DNA of 64,000 bases from Agrobacterium cucumeris (lineage in GTDB: Bacteria; Pseudomonadota; Alphaproteobacteria; Rhizobiales; Rhizobiaceae), in assembly GCF_030036535.1 (NCBI RefSeq), contig NZ_CP080388.1, positions 1,669,001 through 1,733,000 of the forward strand, given 5' to 3'. A program made the position numbers and the translations under genes. Of the stretch, positions 17,105 through 25,932 are shown in pieces (positions within the stretch are counted from its first letter, which is position 1; each line of letters begins with the position of its first letter). Below the pieces are notes generated by a model, which worked only from the letters and a program-made list of their open reading frames with translations, was not told the origin of the DNA and did no database searches.

Positions 17105-19195
17105 TTACTCTTCGGGCGGCGGCTCCATGTCGCCGCCCTGCTCCTCCTCCGGGCGCTTCGCGGACCGCGCGGCGGGATAGGCGCCCGTCATGCTGGCGAA
17201 CTGAATATCGTTTTCGGCAAATGCATCCTTCAACATCGAATAGGCCTTGCGCCGCACCACTGAGGATTGTCCGCCGGCGCGCAGCATCATGCCGAAACCG
17301 AGCGTCATGCCATATTCGCCGAAGTGCTCGACACCCTTCAGCTTGACGGTCTCGATGAGGAACGGCCCGAATTCCGGATCCTCTTTCAGTGCCTTGCCGA
17401 TCTCCTTGGTGATGGCCTTGACCTTGGCGATATCGGTATCGAAGGCGACGGTGACCATGAATTTATCGATCGACCAGTCACGGCTCATGTTTTCGACTGC
17501 GCCGAGCGACCCGAACGGCACGGTGAAAATCGGGCCGCGATGGTGGCGCAGCTTGACCGAGCGGATGCTGAAGGATTCCACGGTGCCGCGATAGGAACCG
17601 CTTTGAATATATTCGCCGACACGGAAAGCGTCATCGATCATGTAAAACACGCCGCTGATGATATCTTTCACCAGCGTCTGTGAGCCGAAACCGATGGCGA
17701 TGCCGAAAATGCCGGCGCTGGCCAGCAGCGGACCAATATTGACGCCGAGTTCCGAAAGCGCCGTCATGACGGCGACTGCGGCGATAATGATGCCGAGCAT
17801 GTTGCGCAGGATCGGCAGAATGGTCAAAAGCCGGTCGTCCTGCGGCTGGCCGCCGGAGTGGCCGCTCATTGCGTCGCCGACAGGGGCGCTCAATTCCAGC
17901 CGGCGGGCGATCATCGACTTGATGGCGATCCATATGAGATCGGCAAGCAGCAGGATGAGTGCGCCGTGCAGGACGCCGACGACGATGGAGGTGAGCAGGG
18001 CGCCGTCAGGCAGGGAATCCGGATGGGCGCGGACGAGGAAGATCAGCCAGACGATGGCCGTTCCGACGATGGCGAGCCGCACGCCGCGCTCGGCCAGAAC
18101 GGGGCGAAGGTCGCTCTCACTGTAACCGCCAATATCGGTTGCGAGTTTCCGTGCGGCGATGCCGAGCGTAGAGGCAAGGCCCGGCAGGACAAGCGCATAA
18201 AGCCCGATCCAGAACAGCACGCCTGCGCCGGCAAGGCGCAATCCGAAGAGGATGATGAGGCAGAAGATCAGCGCGACATCGATCGCCCGCGTCCGCTCAG
18301 AACCCGGATCGCCTCCGGGCCGCCGCCATATCCAGAGGCTGGCGAGCAGAAACAGGAGACCGACCATGCCAGTGGACAACAGACCGAGCGTATCGCGCGG
18401 AACGCCGAGATTTTCGAGCGTCCTGAGCAACGCCCAGCAAAACCCGGCAAGCGTTGCAAGCCAAGTCCAGCGGACGATCCAGAAATCACGCCGCGGGCTG
18501 GTTTCGCGGCCAACCACCTGTCGCAACAGGCCGGAAACGGCAAAAAGCACCGGCAGGAGAATGCTCACAACGAGCCAGGGCAGTAGAACGGCACTCAAAA
18601 GGGGCGGCCACTGGATGCTGAGAAACATGGCGGTTGCGACAAGGCCGTATCCGAACAGGGGCAGAAGCCGCCTCGACACGACAGCGGAGGCATATTTGCC
18701 GATATCCCCGCCGTTCCTGCGGGATGCGTGCATGACGATGATGCGGTTGGTGACAATGCCGCCTGCAAGGCCGGCGCCGAAGAGGATCAGCACATGCAGC
18801 AAAAAGATGAGGGGGCCGTAGACGCGGATCGCATCGCCGAGCCTCTCCCAGGCGGAAGTAATCTGCGAGGACATGACGGGCAGGTCGCCCATGATGCGGG
18901 CAAGATGTTCCCGCCGCTTGCTCGCCCATTGGTCGAGATCGCTCAACTGGCTTTGTGATGCCGTTTGCGGAGGCGGCTCCGCGCCAATTGTCGCAAGTTT
19001 CTGCGCGAGCAGGGCACGAACATCGTCCTGCCCGAGAAGTTGCAGCAACTGGTCAACCTTCTGCTCCGTCGTCTGTGCGGGGGAAAGGGCTTTTGCCGGT
19101 GGTGGCTCCTGCGCGGAAAGGCCGGTTATTCCCAGCACGAAAAATGCGATGACGGCAGCTGCAATACATCTGCAAAGGGAGGGAAGGGTTGTCAT
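17105..19195 (-). CDS. MscS-family mechanosensitive channel
   Basis: Large inner-membrane channel, 696 aa. Sec signal or first helix at residues 8-30, a periplasmic region, then many membrane helices. The conserved MscS pore and beta domain is in the last third (ASAGIFGIAIGFGSQTLVKDIISGVFYMIDD, VGEYIQSG, VPFGSLGAVENMSRDW). The C terminus is acidic and proline-rich. ATG 19195 follows GGGAGAACCGA; the longer GTG reading from 19210 has no ribosome site. The start overlaps the stop of the ParB-like gene by four bases. Confidence 0.9.
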   Translation of the reverse strand: MTTLPSLCRCIAAAVIAFFVLGITGLSAQEPPPAKALSPAQTTEQKVDQLLQLLGQDDVRALLAQKLATIGAEPPPQTASQSQLSDLDQWASKRREHLARIMGDLPVMSSQITSAWERLGDAIRVYGPLIFLLHVLILFGAGLAGGIVTNRIIVMHASRRNGGDIGKYASAVVSRRLLPLFGYGLVATAMFLSIQWPPLLSAVLLPWLVVSILLPVLFAVSGLLRQVVGRETSPRRDFWIVRWTWLATLAGFCWALLRTLENLGVPRDTLGLLSTGMVGLLFLLASLWIWRRPGGDPGSERTRAIDVALIFCLIILFGLRLAGAGVLFWIGLYALVLPGLASTLGIAARKLATDIGGYSESDLRPVLAERGVRLAIVGTAIVWLIFLVRAHPDSLPDGALLTSIVVGVLHGALILLLADLIWIAIKSMIARRLELSAPVGDAMSGHSGGQPQDDRLLTILPILRNMLGIIIAAVAVMTALSELGVNIGPLLASAGIFGIAIGFGSQTLVKDIISGVFYMIDDAFRVGEYIQSGSYRGTVESFSIRSVKLRHHRGPIFTVPFGSLGAVENMSRDWSIDKFMVTVAFDTDIAKVKAITKEIGKALKEDPEFGPFLIETVKLKGVEHFGEYGMTLGFGMMLRAGGQSSVVRRKAYSMLKDAFAENDIQFASMTGAYPAARSAKRPEEEQGGDMEPPPEE

Positions 19196-19809
19196 TCGGT
19201 TCTCCCACACCAGCCGGGAAGATGTCGTGCGTCATGCGAGCGCGCCAGTTCCACGGCCTCGGCCATCGTCTCATCAAAGGAATGCCGCAGGTCTTTGCCG
19301 CTCACCCGGCGGCGAAAAAAATCCGCCCAGAGAAATTCGGTGAAGGGCGCTTCGATCTTGGCGAAACCGCCGGCATCGCGAACCGCGCCAGCCAGCGAGC
19401 GGAAAGGGTCGTCCTCGAGATCGACGATCCGTTTTGGCAACTCATCGATGGGACAACGCCTGCCGTCCGCGTTGAAAGGATAAACAAGACTGCGATGATC
19501 CATCACTGACCAGAATTCCTGCCGGCCGAGATGGGAGAGATCGGCAACAATGCTGGTCAGCACATGTTTTACGCCCTCGTCATGCAAAGCCAGCGCAAGA
19601 TGATGGTGATCGACCAGATAGAGACGCTGTTTATAGCCGATGACGACGGGCACCATGTGATGGCCGAGAAAATCAGGCCCTTTTTCTTCGCGGATGGCGG
19701 CCCATTGTTTGCGTTTGTTTTCCACCTCGCGAAGGCCGACCGTCATCTGCGTCGGCCTGAGCGCGGTGATTTCAACCGGGTTGAGATGGGGTTCAAGAGG
19801 CTGTGGCAT
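19192..19809 (-). CDS. ParB-like nuclease-domain protein (chromosome-distant subfamily)
   Basis: 205 aa. The family of short ParB-like proteins (Pfam ParB-like 2 type) is recognised by the N-terminal NPVEITALRPTQMTVG and the His-rich YLVDHHHLALAL motif near residue 65-76. It has no helix-turn-helix of true partition ParB, so a segregation role is not supported. It sits between sulP (17-bp overlap at its start) and mscS (4-bp overlap at its stop), so the three are co-translated. Function unknown. Confidence 0.75.
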   Translation of the reverse strand: MPQPLEPHLNPVEITALRPTQMTVGLREVENKRKQWAAIREEKGPDFLGHHMVPVVIGYKQRLYLVDHHHLALALHDEGVKHVLTSIVADLSHLGRQEFWSVMDHRSLVYPFNADGRRCPIDELPKRIVDLEDDPFRSLAGAVRDAGGFAKIEAPFTEFLWADFFRRRVSGKDLRHSFDETMAEAVELARSHDARHLPGWCGRTE

Positions 19810-21424
19810 GATTGTTCTCCCGGCCCATGGCCGTGGTTACGGCATCATCGACGCTGAAACTGCTGCGCGCAACCAGGTCGCTCCCGCCACCGGCGAGCAG
19901 CAGGTCCCGGACATGGTCGTGCACGCGGGCGTAATAGACCGTGGTGTCGCCGCGCTGCATCGCCGCATCGAATTCCAGCAGCGCATCAAGCGCGGTGGAA
20001 TCCAGTTCGAAACTTTCCTCGAGACTGATGATCGCGACGCGCAGTTCCGGCCTTGCGGCGATGCGTTTGGTGACGGCGGCAAGGATCGGCTCGGCATTGC
20101 CGAAAAACAGCGGCTGCGCCGGGCGCAGGATAATCATGCCCGGTATGTCCTTGGCATCCGGATGGCGTTCCATGTCGACGAAATCATGGCTGTCGCCCAG
20201 CCTGCCGAGATGCATCACATGCGGCAGGGAAAGCCGACGGACGAAGACGGCGAAGGAAAGCGCGACGGCAACGAGCATGCCGTTCAGAACGCCGAATGCC
20301 AGCACGCCGGCGGCGGCGGCAAGTGCCAGCCAGGCATCATTGCCAAGCCGCCACAAGCGGATGATCGGCGTCGGATCAAGCGCGTGCAGCAGGGCGACGG
20401 CGATGATGGCTGCCAGCACCGCCTGCGGAATGAAGGCGAACCAGCCGGCGGCGAGCAGGCTGAAGATCGCAAGGCCGATTGCGGCGATGGCCGAGGCGAG
20501 GCGGCTCTGCGGGCCGACCGCTTCGCTTGCCGCACCGGCGGAAAAGCCGGCGCCGACCGGCATGCCCTGCACGGCGGCACTGGCGATATTGGCAAGCCCG
20601 AACGCCCGCAATTCGCGATTGGAATCGACATTTTCACCGTGCCGAAGCGAAAAGCTGCGGATCGTGCCCCAGGATTCCGCAAAGAGAATGAGGACCAGCG
20701 GCGGCGCAAAACGGGCGACATGCGCGACATCATCAAGGGATACCGAAAGCGGGCCTGCCCATATTCCGGCAAGATCGATGGTGCCGACAATGGCGACGCC
20801 GCGGCTTTGCAGATCAAGCAGCATCGAGACGGCGATGCCCGCCACAATCACGACAAGGCTGCCGGGAAGGATCGGGCGTTTACGCAGGAGGAGCAGTATG
20901 GCAAGCGCCGTGAGGCCGACAGCGATACTTTCGAGGCTCCAGTCTCGCGGATGGGAGAAGATCTGCAACAGGATCGCCAGAGGTTCGCCCGTTTGCTCCT
21001 TGATTCCAAAAAGGCTCGGCAATTGCTTGATCGTGATCAGAATGGCGAGACCGAAAGCAAAACCGCGCAGCACCGGACGCGAAATCACGCTCGACAGCGC
21101 GCCGAGCCGCGTGGCCGCCGCCAAGAGAAACAGAATGCCCACCAGTGCGACCGAAATGGCGACAAGCAGCATCTTCTGTGCCGGTGTGACGGAAAGCGTC
21201 GCGAGCATCGCGGCCAATATTGCGGCGGAGGAGGATGTGGGCGAGACGACCGCAAACCGGCTCTGGCCAAAAATGGCATAAACGATGCAGCCCATGATGG
21301 CTGCAAGAATGGCATGCTGGGCTGGAACGCCGGCGATTCCCGAATAGGCGATCGCTTCCGGCAGCATCAGGCCGGCGATCGACAATCCTGCAATCACATC
21401 ACGCCTGTTGAATGTCACGGACAT
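19793..21424 (-). CDS. SulP-family anion transporter with STAS domain
   Basis: 543-aa inner-membrane permease of the SLC26/SulP family. It opens with the family-typical DVIAGLSIAGLMLPEAIAYSGIAGVPAQHAI, has about a dozen hydrophobic segments, and ends with a cytoplasmic STAS domain (about residues 415-520, IISLEESFELDSTALDALLEF). Members carry sulfate, bicarbonate or dicarboxylates; the substrate here is unknown. First gene of the coupled sulP / ParB-like / mscS operon. Confidence 0.9.
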   Translation of the reverse strand: MSVTFNRRDVIAGLSIAGLMLPEAIAYSGIAGVPAQHAILAAIMGCIVYAIFGQSRFAVVSPTSSSAAILAAMLATLSVTPAQKMLLVAISVALVGILFLLAAATRLGALSSVISRPVLRGFAFGLAILITIKQLPSLFGIKEQTGEPLAILLQIFSHPRDWSLESIAVGLTALAILLLLRKRPILPGSLVVIVAGIAVSMLLDLQSRGVAIVGTIDLAGIWAGPLSVSLDDVAHVARFAPPLVLILFAESWGTIRSFSLRHGENVDSNRELRAFGLANIASAAVQGMPVGAGFSAGAASEAVGPQSRLASAIAAIGLAIFSLLAAGWFAFIPQAVLAAIIAVALLHALDPTPIIRLWRLGNDAWLALAAAAGVLAFGVLNGMLVAVALSFAVFVRRLSLPHVMHLGRLGDSHDFVDMERHPDAKDIPGMIILRPAQPLFFGNAEPILAAVTKRIAARPELRVAIISLEESFELDSTALDALLEFDAAMQRGDTTVYYARVHDHVRDLLLAGGGSDLVARSSFSVDDAVTTAMGRENNHATAS

Positions 21425-21493
21425 GGGGTTGCGACCGTATCGGCGCTGATGGAGGCGATAAAACTTTCACCCGCTAAGATCACGATTCTCCAC

Positions 21494-21539
21494 CTTGTAT
21501 CCGCGATGAGATGAAGGTTTCACCCATTGCGGATACAAG
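21494..21539. repeat. 11-bp inverted repeat in the sulP leader
   Basis: CTTGTATCCGC (21494-21504) and GCGGATACAAG (21529-21539) pair perfectly across 24 nt, and the stem can be extended inward with a wobble and three more pairs. It lies 70 bp upstream of sulP and is not followed by a T tract in either direction, so it is more likely an operator or leader RNA structure than a terminator. Confidence 0.5.
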
Positions 21540-21667
21540 TCAAAGTTTAAATCGCGCGCCTGAAATATTTCGGTCTTTCCGGATTTGGCCATCAACTGCT
21601 CATCATCAGGCGGATGATGCGGACGTGCCCGTTTTAGACGCGTAACGGACACACCCGAATGGCAGTG

Positions 21668-22063
21668 TCAGCCGCCATATTGGTCGTCCGTCACCTTCTC
21701 CATCCAGTCCACCACCTTGCCGTCCTTGACCTCCTGAAGCGCAATATGGGTCATGGCGATATTGGGGGCTGCGCCATGCCAGTGCCTTTCTCCGGGTGCG
21801 AACCAGACGATATCGCCGGGCCGGATTTCTTCCACCGGGCCACCCTCGCGCTGCACAAGGCCGAAGCCGGAGACGACGATCAGTGTCTGGCCGAGTGGAT
21901 GGGTGTGCCAGGCGGTACGGGCACCGGGCTCGAAGGTGACCTGCGCACCCTGAACCCGCTCCGCATCGAAGGGATTGAACAGCGGATCAATGCGGACCGT
22001 GCCGGTGAACCAGTCTTCAGGCCCTTTGGCGGATACCCGGGTTCCTGCGCGCAATATTTCCAT
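21668..22063 (-). CDS. cupin-domain protein
   Basis: Single-cupin metalloprotein, 131 aa. Motif 1 is [19 protein letters not shown] with the two metal-binding His, and motif 2 is [16 protein letters not shown]. Family relatives (COG1917 type) include small dioxygenases and manganese-dependent hydroxynitrile lyases; the reaction here is not known. ATG 22063 is chosen because AGGAG lies 7 bases before it; ATG 22069 is only one base after the ribosome site, and a longer reading from 22135 is unlikely. Confidence 0.85.
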   Translation of the reverse strand: MEILRAGTRVSAKGPEDWFTGTVRIDPLFNPFDAERVQGAQVTFEPGARTAWHTHPLGQTLIVVSGFGLVQREGGPVEEIRPGDIVWFAPGERHWHGAAPNIAMTHIALQEVKDGKVVDWMEKVTDDQYGG

Positions 22064-22274
22064 GGTCATTCTCCTGCTTGGAATTGTGTGGTGATTTGAG
22101 GCGGGAATTCCACTGTTGTCCACAGCGGCGTTCAAACCTGATGGGGCGAACAGGCTCCAGACGTTTTTAAAAGCCGCAGGCTTCGATCATCTTGAGGATT
22201 TATCGCACCCTTTTGCGCGTATTTTGCGACAGTGTCAGCACTGATTTTACCTCCCTTCCAGACACCGCCAGAAA

Positions 22275-22290
22275 AATCCCGTTCGGGATT
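22275..22290. repeat. short inverted repeat before sugar-operon promoter
   Basis: AATCCCG-TT-CGGGATT, 7-bp arms with 2-nt centre, directly before the -35 region of the sugar operon. It could be an additional regulator site or the end of an upstream transcript. No T tract follows on the minus strand. Confidence 0.35.
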
Positions 22291-22336
22291 GACTCGATTA
22301 TGAAAACGGTTACATTCGCTCATGTAAACGGTTTCA
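22289..22336 (+). promoter_or_regulatory. sigma-70-type promoter with two LacI operators
   Basis: TTGACT (22289-22294) and TACATT (22311-22316) are spaced by 16 bp. TGAAAACGGTTACA (22301-22314) and TGTAAACGGTTTCA (22323-22336) are near-palindromic LacI boxes 22 bp apart (two helical turns), one over the -10 region and one over the expected start of transcription. The cognate repressor is probably the LacI gene at 26905 inside the operon. Confidence 0.75.
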
Positions 22337-22370
22337 TTGGTTAAAAACCGTGCTTGGAGGAGCAAATTTC

Positions 22371-23393
22371 ATGTTTAGACATTTGATGGCTGCCGCCGCT
22401 TTGGTGCTGGCGGCCGGCACGTCCGCGTATGCCCAGGAGCAGAGCTTCAAGATCGGTCTTTCCAACTCGTTCGTCGGCAGCGAATGGCGCACGCAGATGA
22501 TCGAGGAAGCCCAGGCGGCCGCAAAGGCTTGGGGCGAAAAAGGCGTCAAGGTCGAAGTCGTCGTTCAAAGCGGCAATGTCGATGTGCAGGGGCAGATCGG
22601 CCACATCCGCAATTTCATGAACCAGGGCGTTGATGCGATCCTCATCAATCCCGGCAGCCCGACGGCTTTCGATCCGATCTTCGCGCAGGCCAAGGTGCGC
22701 AACATTCTCGTTATCGCCACCGACGCCGAAGTGTCCTCGAAGGATGCGATCTATGTCGGCATCGACCAGAAGGCATGGGCGGCACAGTCCGCGCAGTGGC
22801 TTGCGGATGCGCTTAAGGGCAAGGGAAGTGTCGTCGCCATCAACGGCATCGCCGGCAACCCGGCAAACGAAGCCCGCGTCGCCGGTTACCGCGAAGTGTT
22901 CAAGAAATATCCTGATATCAAGGTGCTGAACGAAGCCAATGCGAGCTGGGATCAGGCGCAGGGCCAGCAGGCCATGCAGAACCTGCTTGCCACCTATCCC
23001 GATATCAGCGGCGTCTGGGTTCAGGACGGCATGGCGGACGGCGCATGGCGCGCCATCGAAGCCGCCGGCAAGACCAAGGACATTGCCGCGACCGGTGAAA
23101 TCCGCAAGGACTTCATGACGCGCTGGGAAAAGGAAAAGTTCAATTCCGGTGCTTCGGTCAATCCTCCCGGTGTCATGGCCAGCGCGCTTAATGTTGCGGT
23201 GCTGAAGCTGCAGGGCAAGGAATTCAAGGACGGTATTTTCGGCGGCACCTATGGTAACGCCATCTATATTCCGATCCCCTTCGTCAGCAACGACAACCTT
23301 GCCGACAATATCAAGGCCGCCGATGGCAAGCCTGGTTACTGGTCAGTCACGGCAACCGTGACGCCGGAGCAGGCTGGCGAGTTCTTCAAGTAA
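22371..23393 (+). CDS. sugar-binding periplasmic protein of ABC importer
   Basis: 340 aa with a Sec signal (MAAAALVLAAGTSAYAQ, cleavage near residue 23). The mature protein is a type-I periplasmic binding protein like RbsB/XylF (IGLSNSFVGSEWRTQMIEEAQ; GVDAILINPGSPTAF). ATG 22371 follows TGGAGGAGC. First gene of a LacI-controlled operon. The substrate is inferred to be a sugar or sugar derivative; downstream enzymes suggest a 3-keto or glycal intermediate. Confidence 0.9.
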   Translation: MFRHLMAAAALVLAAGTSAYAQEQSFKIGLSNSFVGSEWRTQMIEEAQAAAKAWGEKGVKVEVVVQSGNVDVQGQIGHIRNFMNQGVDAILINPGSPTAFDPIFAQAKVRNILVIATDAEVSSKDAIYVGIDQKAWAAQSAQWLADALKGKGSVVAINGIAGNPANEARVAGYREVFKKYPDIKVLNEANASWDQAQGQQAMQNLLATYPDISGVWVQDGMADGAWRAIEAAGKTKDIAATGEIRKDFMTRWEKEKFNSGASVNPPGVMASALNVAVLKLQGKEFKDGIFGGTYGNAIYIPIPFVSNDNLADNIKAADGKPGYWSVTATVTPEQAGEFFK

Positions 23394-23496
23394 GACCGCT
23401 CTCGGGCTGGCGGTGAACGCCGGCCCGAACCACAATTTCGAGTGCGGAAAGGGCCTTGGCCATCCGCCTGTGACAAGCATTATTCGGGGACTTGCG

Positions 23497-24990
23497 ATGG
23501 CGAACGCTTTGGAAGCGGCCGGCATAACGAAGAATTTTGGCGCCGTGCGCGCGCTTTCCGCCGGCAGGCTGACCGTCGGTCGCGGTGAAATTCACGCGCT
23601 GCTGGGCGCCAATGGCTGCGGCAAGAGCACGCTTTGCAAGATCGTTGCGGGTGCGGTTGCGCCAACCAGCGGCACGATCCGGTTCAACGGCGCGGAAGTA
23701 CGCTTCAAAAGCCCACGTGACGCGGAAAATGCCGGCATCGCCCTGTTTTATCAGGAGCTGAGCCTCATTCCGCAGCTTTCCGTCGCCGATAACATCTTTC
23801 TCGGCCGCGAGCCGAAACGTGGCATTTTTGTTGACGGCAAAGCCCTGAAAGCCGAAGCGGCGAGACTAATCGCGCTGTTTGACGGCGTGGCGGGCGAGGG
23901 GCTGGAGCCGGACGCAATCGTTGGCAATCTGCCGCCGGATCAGCGCCAGCTGGTCGAAATCCTCAAGGTCTTCGCCCAGAATGCCAGCCTGATGATCATG
24001 GACGAGGCGACGGCGGCGCTCGATGGCCGCCAGTCCCAGCGCTTTTTCGAGATACTCCGGGCCAAGAAGGCCGACGGTATCTCGACCATCATGATTTCCC
24101 ACCGTCTCGACGAGGTTTTTGCGGTCTGCGACCGCATCACCGTGATGCGTAACGGCGCGACGATTTCCGAACTCGACACCGCAGCAACCACCCGCGAAGC
24201 CGTCGTGCACGACATGGTCGGCGATGTCCGCGCCGCACCCGCCCGCCAGCAGGGACGCGCTGCTGCCGCACCCAGCCTCAAGGTGACTGGTGTTGCGGGT
24301 GATGGCGTTCGTGGCGTTACCCTGGAAGCCTATCCGGGCGAAATCGTCGGTCTGGCCGGCCTGCAGGGGCAGGGGCAATCGGCCCTGCTGAAAGGCCTCT
24401 TCGGCGCCAGTCCCTTTGCAACAGGCCGAGTCCGCTTCGAGGGCCGTGAAATCACCATCAGCAAGCCTTCGCAGGCGGTTCATAGTGGTTTTGCCTATGT
24501 CTCTGGCGACCGTGGCCGTGACGCTTCCCTTCAGGGCCGGTCGATCTTCGAAAATCTCGTCGCGGCGCTGATGGTGCGCGAAAAGATGCGGTTGGTCCGT
24601 CCCGCGACTTTGAAGCCGCGGGTGCAGAAGGTCGCTGATGATATGAAGACGAAGTTTGCCGGCATGGACATGGCCATCGGCACGCTTTCCGGCGGCAACC
24701 AGCAGAAGATCTTCATTTCCCGCTGGCTTGCGACATCGCCGAAACTGCTTCTGCTGGATGATCCGACCAAGGGTATCGATCTTGGCGCCAAGGCCGACCT
24801 CTTCGCGCTGATGCGGCAACAGGCCGATGCCGGCGCGACCATCCTTCTTTATTCCTCGGAGGATGCGGAAATCCTCGAATATGCCGACCGCATTCTCGTG
24901 TTCAACGGCGGACGCATCTCTGCGGAACTGACCGGAGCCGACATGACATCCGTCAACATGACCCGCGCCGCCTATGGAGACGCCACATGA
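23497..24990 (+). CDS. sugar ABC transporter, double-domain ATPase (RbsA-like)
   Basis: 497 aa with two fused ATPase domains, the form typical of ribose/xylose/galactose importers. The first has Walker A GANGCGKST and the Walker B MIMDEATAALD. The second has a degenerate P-loop (GLQGQGQSALL), signature LSGGNQQKI and Walker B LLLDDPTKGIDLG. The preferred start is ATG 23497, after CGGGGA; a longer GTG reading from 23413 would add a polar tail. Its stop overlaps the permease start by ATGA. Confidence 0.9.
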   Translation: MANALEAAGITKNFGAVRALSAGRLTVGRGEIHALLGANGCGKSTLCKIVAGAVAPTSGTIRFNGAEVRFKSPRDAENAGIALFYQELSLIPQLSVADNIFLGREPKRGIFVDGKALKAEAARLIALFDGVAGEGLEPDAIVGNLPPDQRQLVEILKVFAQNASLMIMDEATAALDGRQSQRFFEILRAKKADGISTIMISHRLDEVFAVCDRITVMRNGATISELDTAATTREAVVHDMVGDVRAAPARQQGRAAAAPSLKVTGVAGDGVRGVTLEAYPGEIVGLAGLQGQGQSALLKGLFGASPFATGRVRFEGREITISKPSQAVHSGFAYVSGDRGRDASLQGRSIFENLVAALMVREKMRLVRPATLKPRVQKVADDMKTKFAGMDMAIGTLSGGNQQKIFISRWLATSPKLLLLDDPTKGIDLGAKADLFALMRQQADAGATILLYSSEDAEILEYADRILVFNGGRISAELTGADMTSVNMTRAAYGDAT

Positions 24991-25931
24991 ATTCCAAAGG
25001 CGTTCTGCGCAGGCAACCCTGGATCATCACCCTCGTCGTTCTGGCCGTTCTCGTTGCCGTGAACACGTTTTTGCAGCCATCCTTCGTTCAGCCCTCCGTG
25101 CTGCAATCGAACCTGACGACGTTTTTGCCGCTGATCCTGGTCGCCATCGGCCAGACCTACGTCATTCTGGCCGGAGATATCGATCTTTCAGTCGGCAGCA
25201 TCGTGGCGCTCGCCAATGTCGTCACCGTCAGCGTCATCGCCGCACTCGGCGGCACGACGGGTGCTGTCTTCGCCGGCATGGCGGCGGGTGCGGCTGTCGG
25301 GCTGCTGTGTGGACTGGTCAATGGTTTCTTCATTTCCGGCCTGCGCTTCCAGCCTATCGTCACCACTTTCGCGACCGGTATCATCTTCGCCGGTCTGGCG
25401 ATCTGGGTCTTGCCGCAGGCAGGTCTTCCGGTGCCGGAAGCCTATTGGCAGACCTATTCCGGCAGCTTCATCGGCCTGCCCTTCGTGCTGTGGGTACTGC
25501 TGGCGGGCATCGCCTTCACGCTGATCGTGTCGCGCATTCCTTTCCACACGCATCTGCTTGCCGCCGGTGGCAATCGCACCGGCGCCTTCCAGACGGGTCT
25601 GCGCCTTTCCGGCATCCGCATCGGCGCATATATGATCTCCGGCCTGTTTTCGGCGCTGGCAGCGCTGTGCCTGACGGGCGAAACCGCCTCGGGCGACCCG
25701 CTGCTCGGCGCAAGTCTGGCGTTGTCTTCCATCTCGGCGGTGGTTCTGGGCGGCACCGCATTGTCCGGCGGTTTCGGCAGCTCGACCGGGTCGATTGCCG
25801 GCGCGCTGGTGCTGGGCATGATCGGCAATGTGATTTTCTTTGCGGGCCTGCCTTTCGAGTACCAGACACTGGTGCAGGGTTTGATCGTGCTGACGGCGCT
25901 GGCCGGCGGTGTTCTGGTGACGAGGCGTTGA
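24987..25931 (+). CDS. sugar ABC transporter permease 1 (RbsC-like)
   Basis: 314-aa inner-membrane permease of the RbsC/XylH family. The conserved GQTYVILAGDIDLSVGSIVALANV stretch (about residues 52-75) and VLGGTALSGGFGSSTGS near the C terminus are typical. Coupled to the ATPase by a 4-base overlap and followed after one base by permease 2. Confidence 0.9.
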   Translation: MNSKGVLRRQPWIITLVVLAVLVAVNTFLQPSFVQPSVLQSNLTTFLPLILVAIGQTYVILAGDIDLSVGSIVALANVVTVSVIAALGGTTGAVFAGMAAGAAVGLLCGLVNGFFISGLRFQPIVTTFATGIIFAGLAIWVLPQAGLPVPEAYWQTYSGSFIGLPFVLWVLLAGIAFTLIVSRIPFHTHLLAAGGNRTGAFQTGLRLSGIRIGAYMISGLFSALAALCLTGETASGDPLLGASLALSSISAVVLGGTALSGGFGSSTGSIAGALVLGMIGNVIFFAGLPFEYQTLVQGLIVLTALAGGVLVTRR

Positions 25932-25932
25932 T

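Noticed and set aside
19192..19809. ParB-like gene as evidence of a plasmid or chromosome partition locus
   Set aside because: No ParA, no parS-like repeats and no ParB helix-turn-helix; it belongs to a short ParB-like family in a transporter operon.
21625..21652. GTGCCCGTT / AACGGACAC as a cupin terminator
   Set aside because: One mismatch in nine, 10-nt loop and no T tract on the minus strand; too weak to list.
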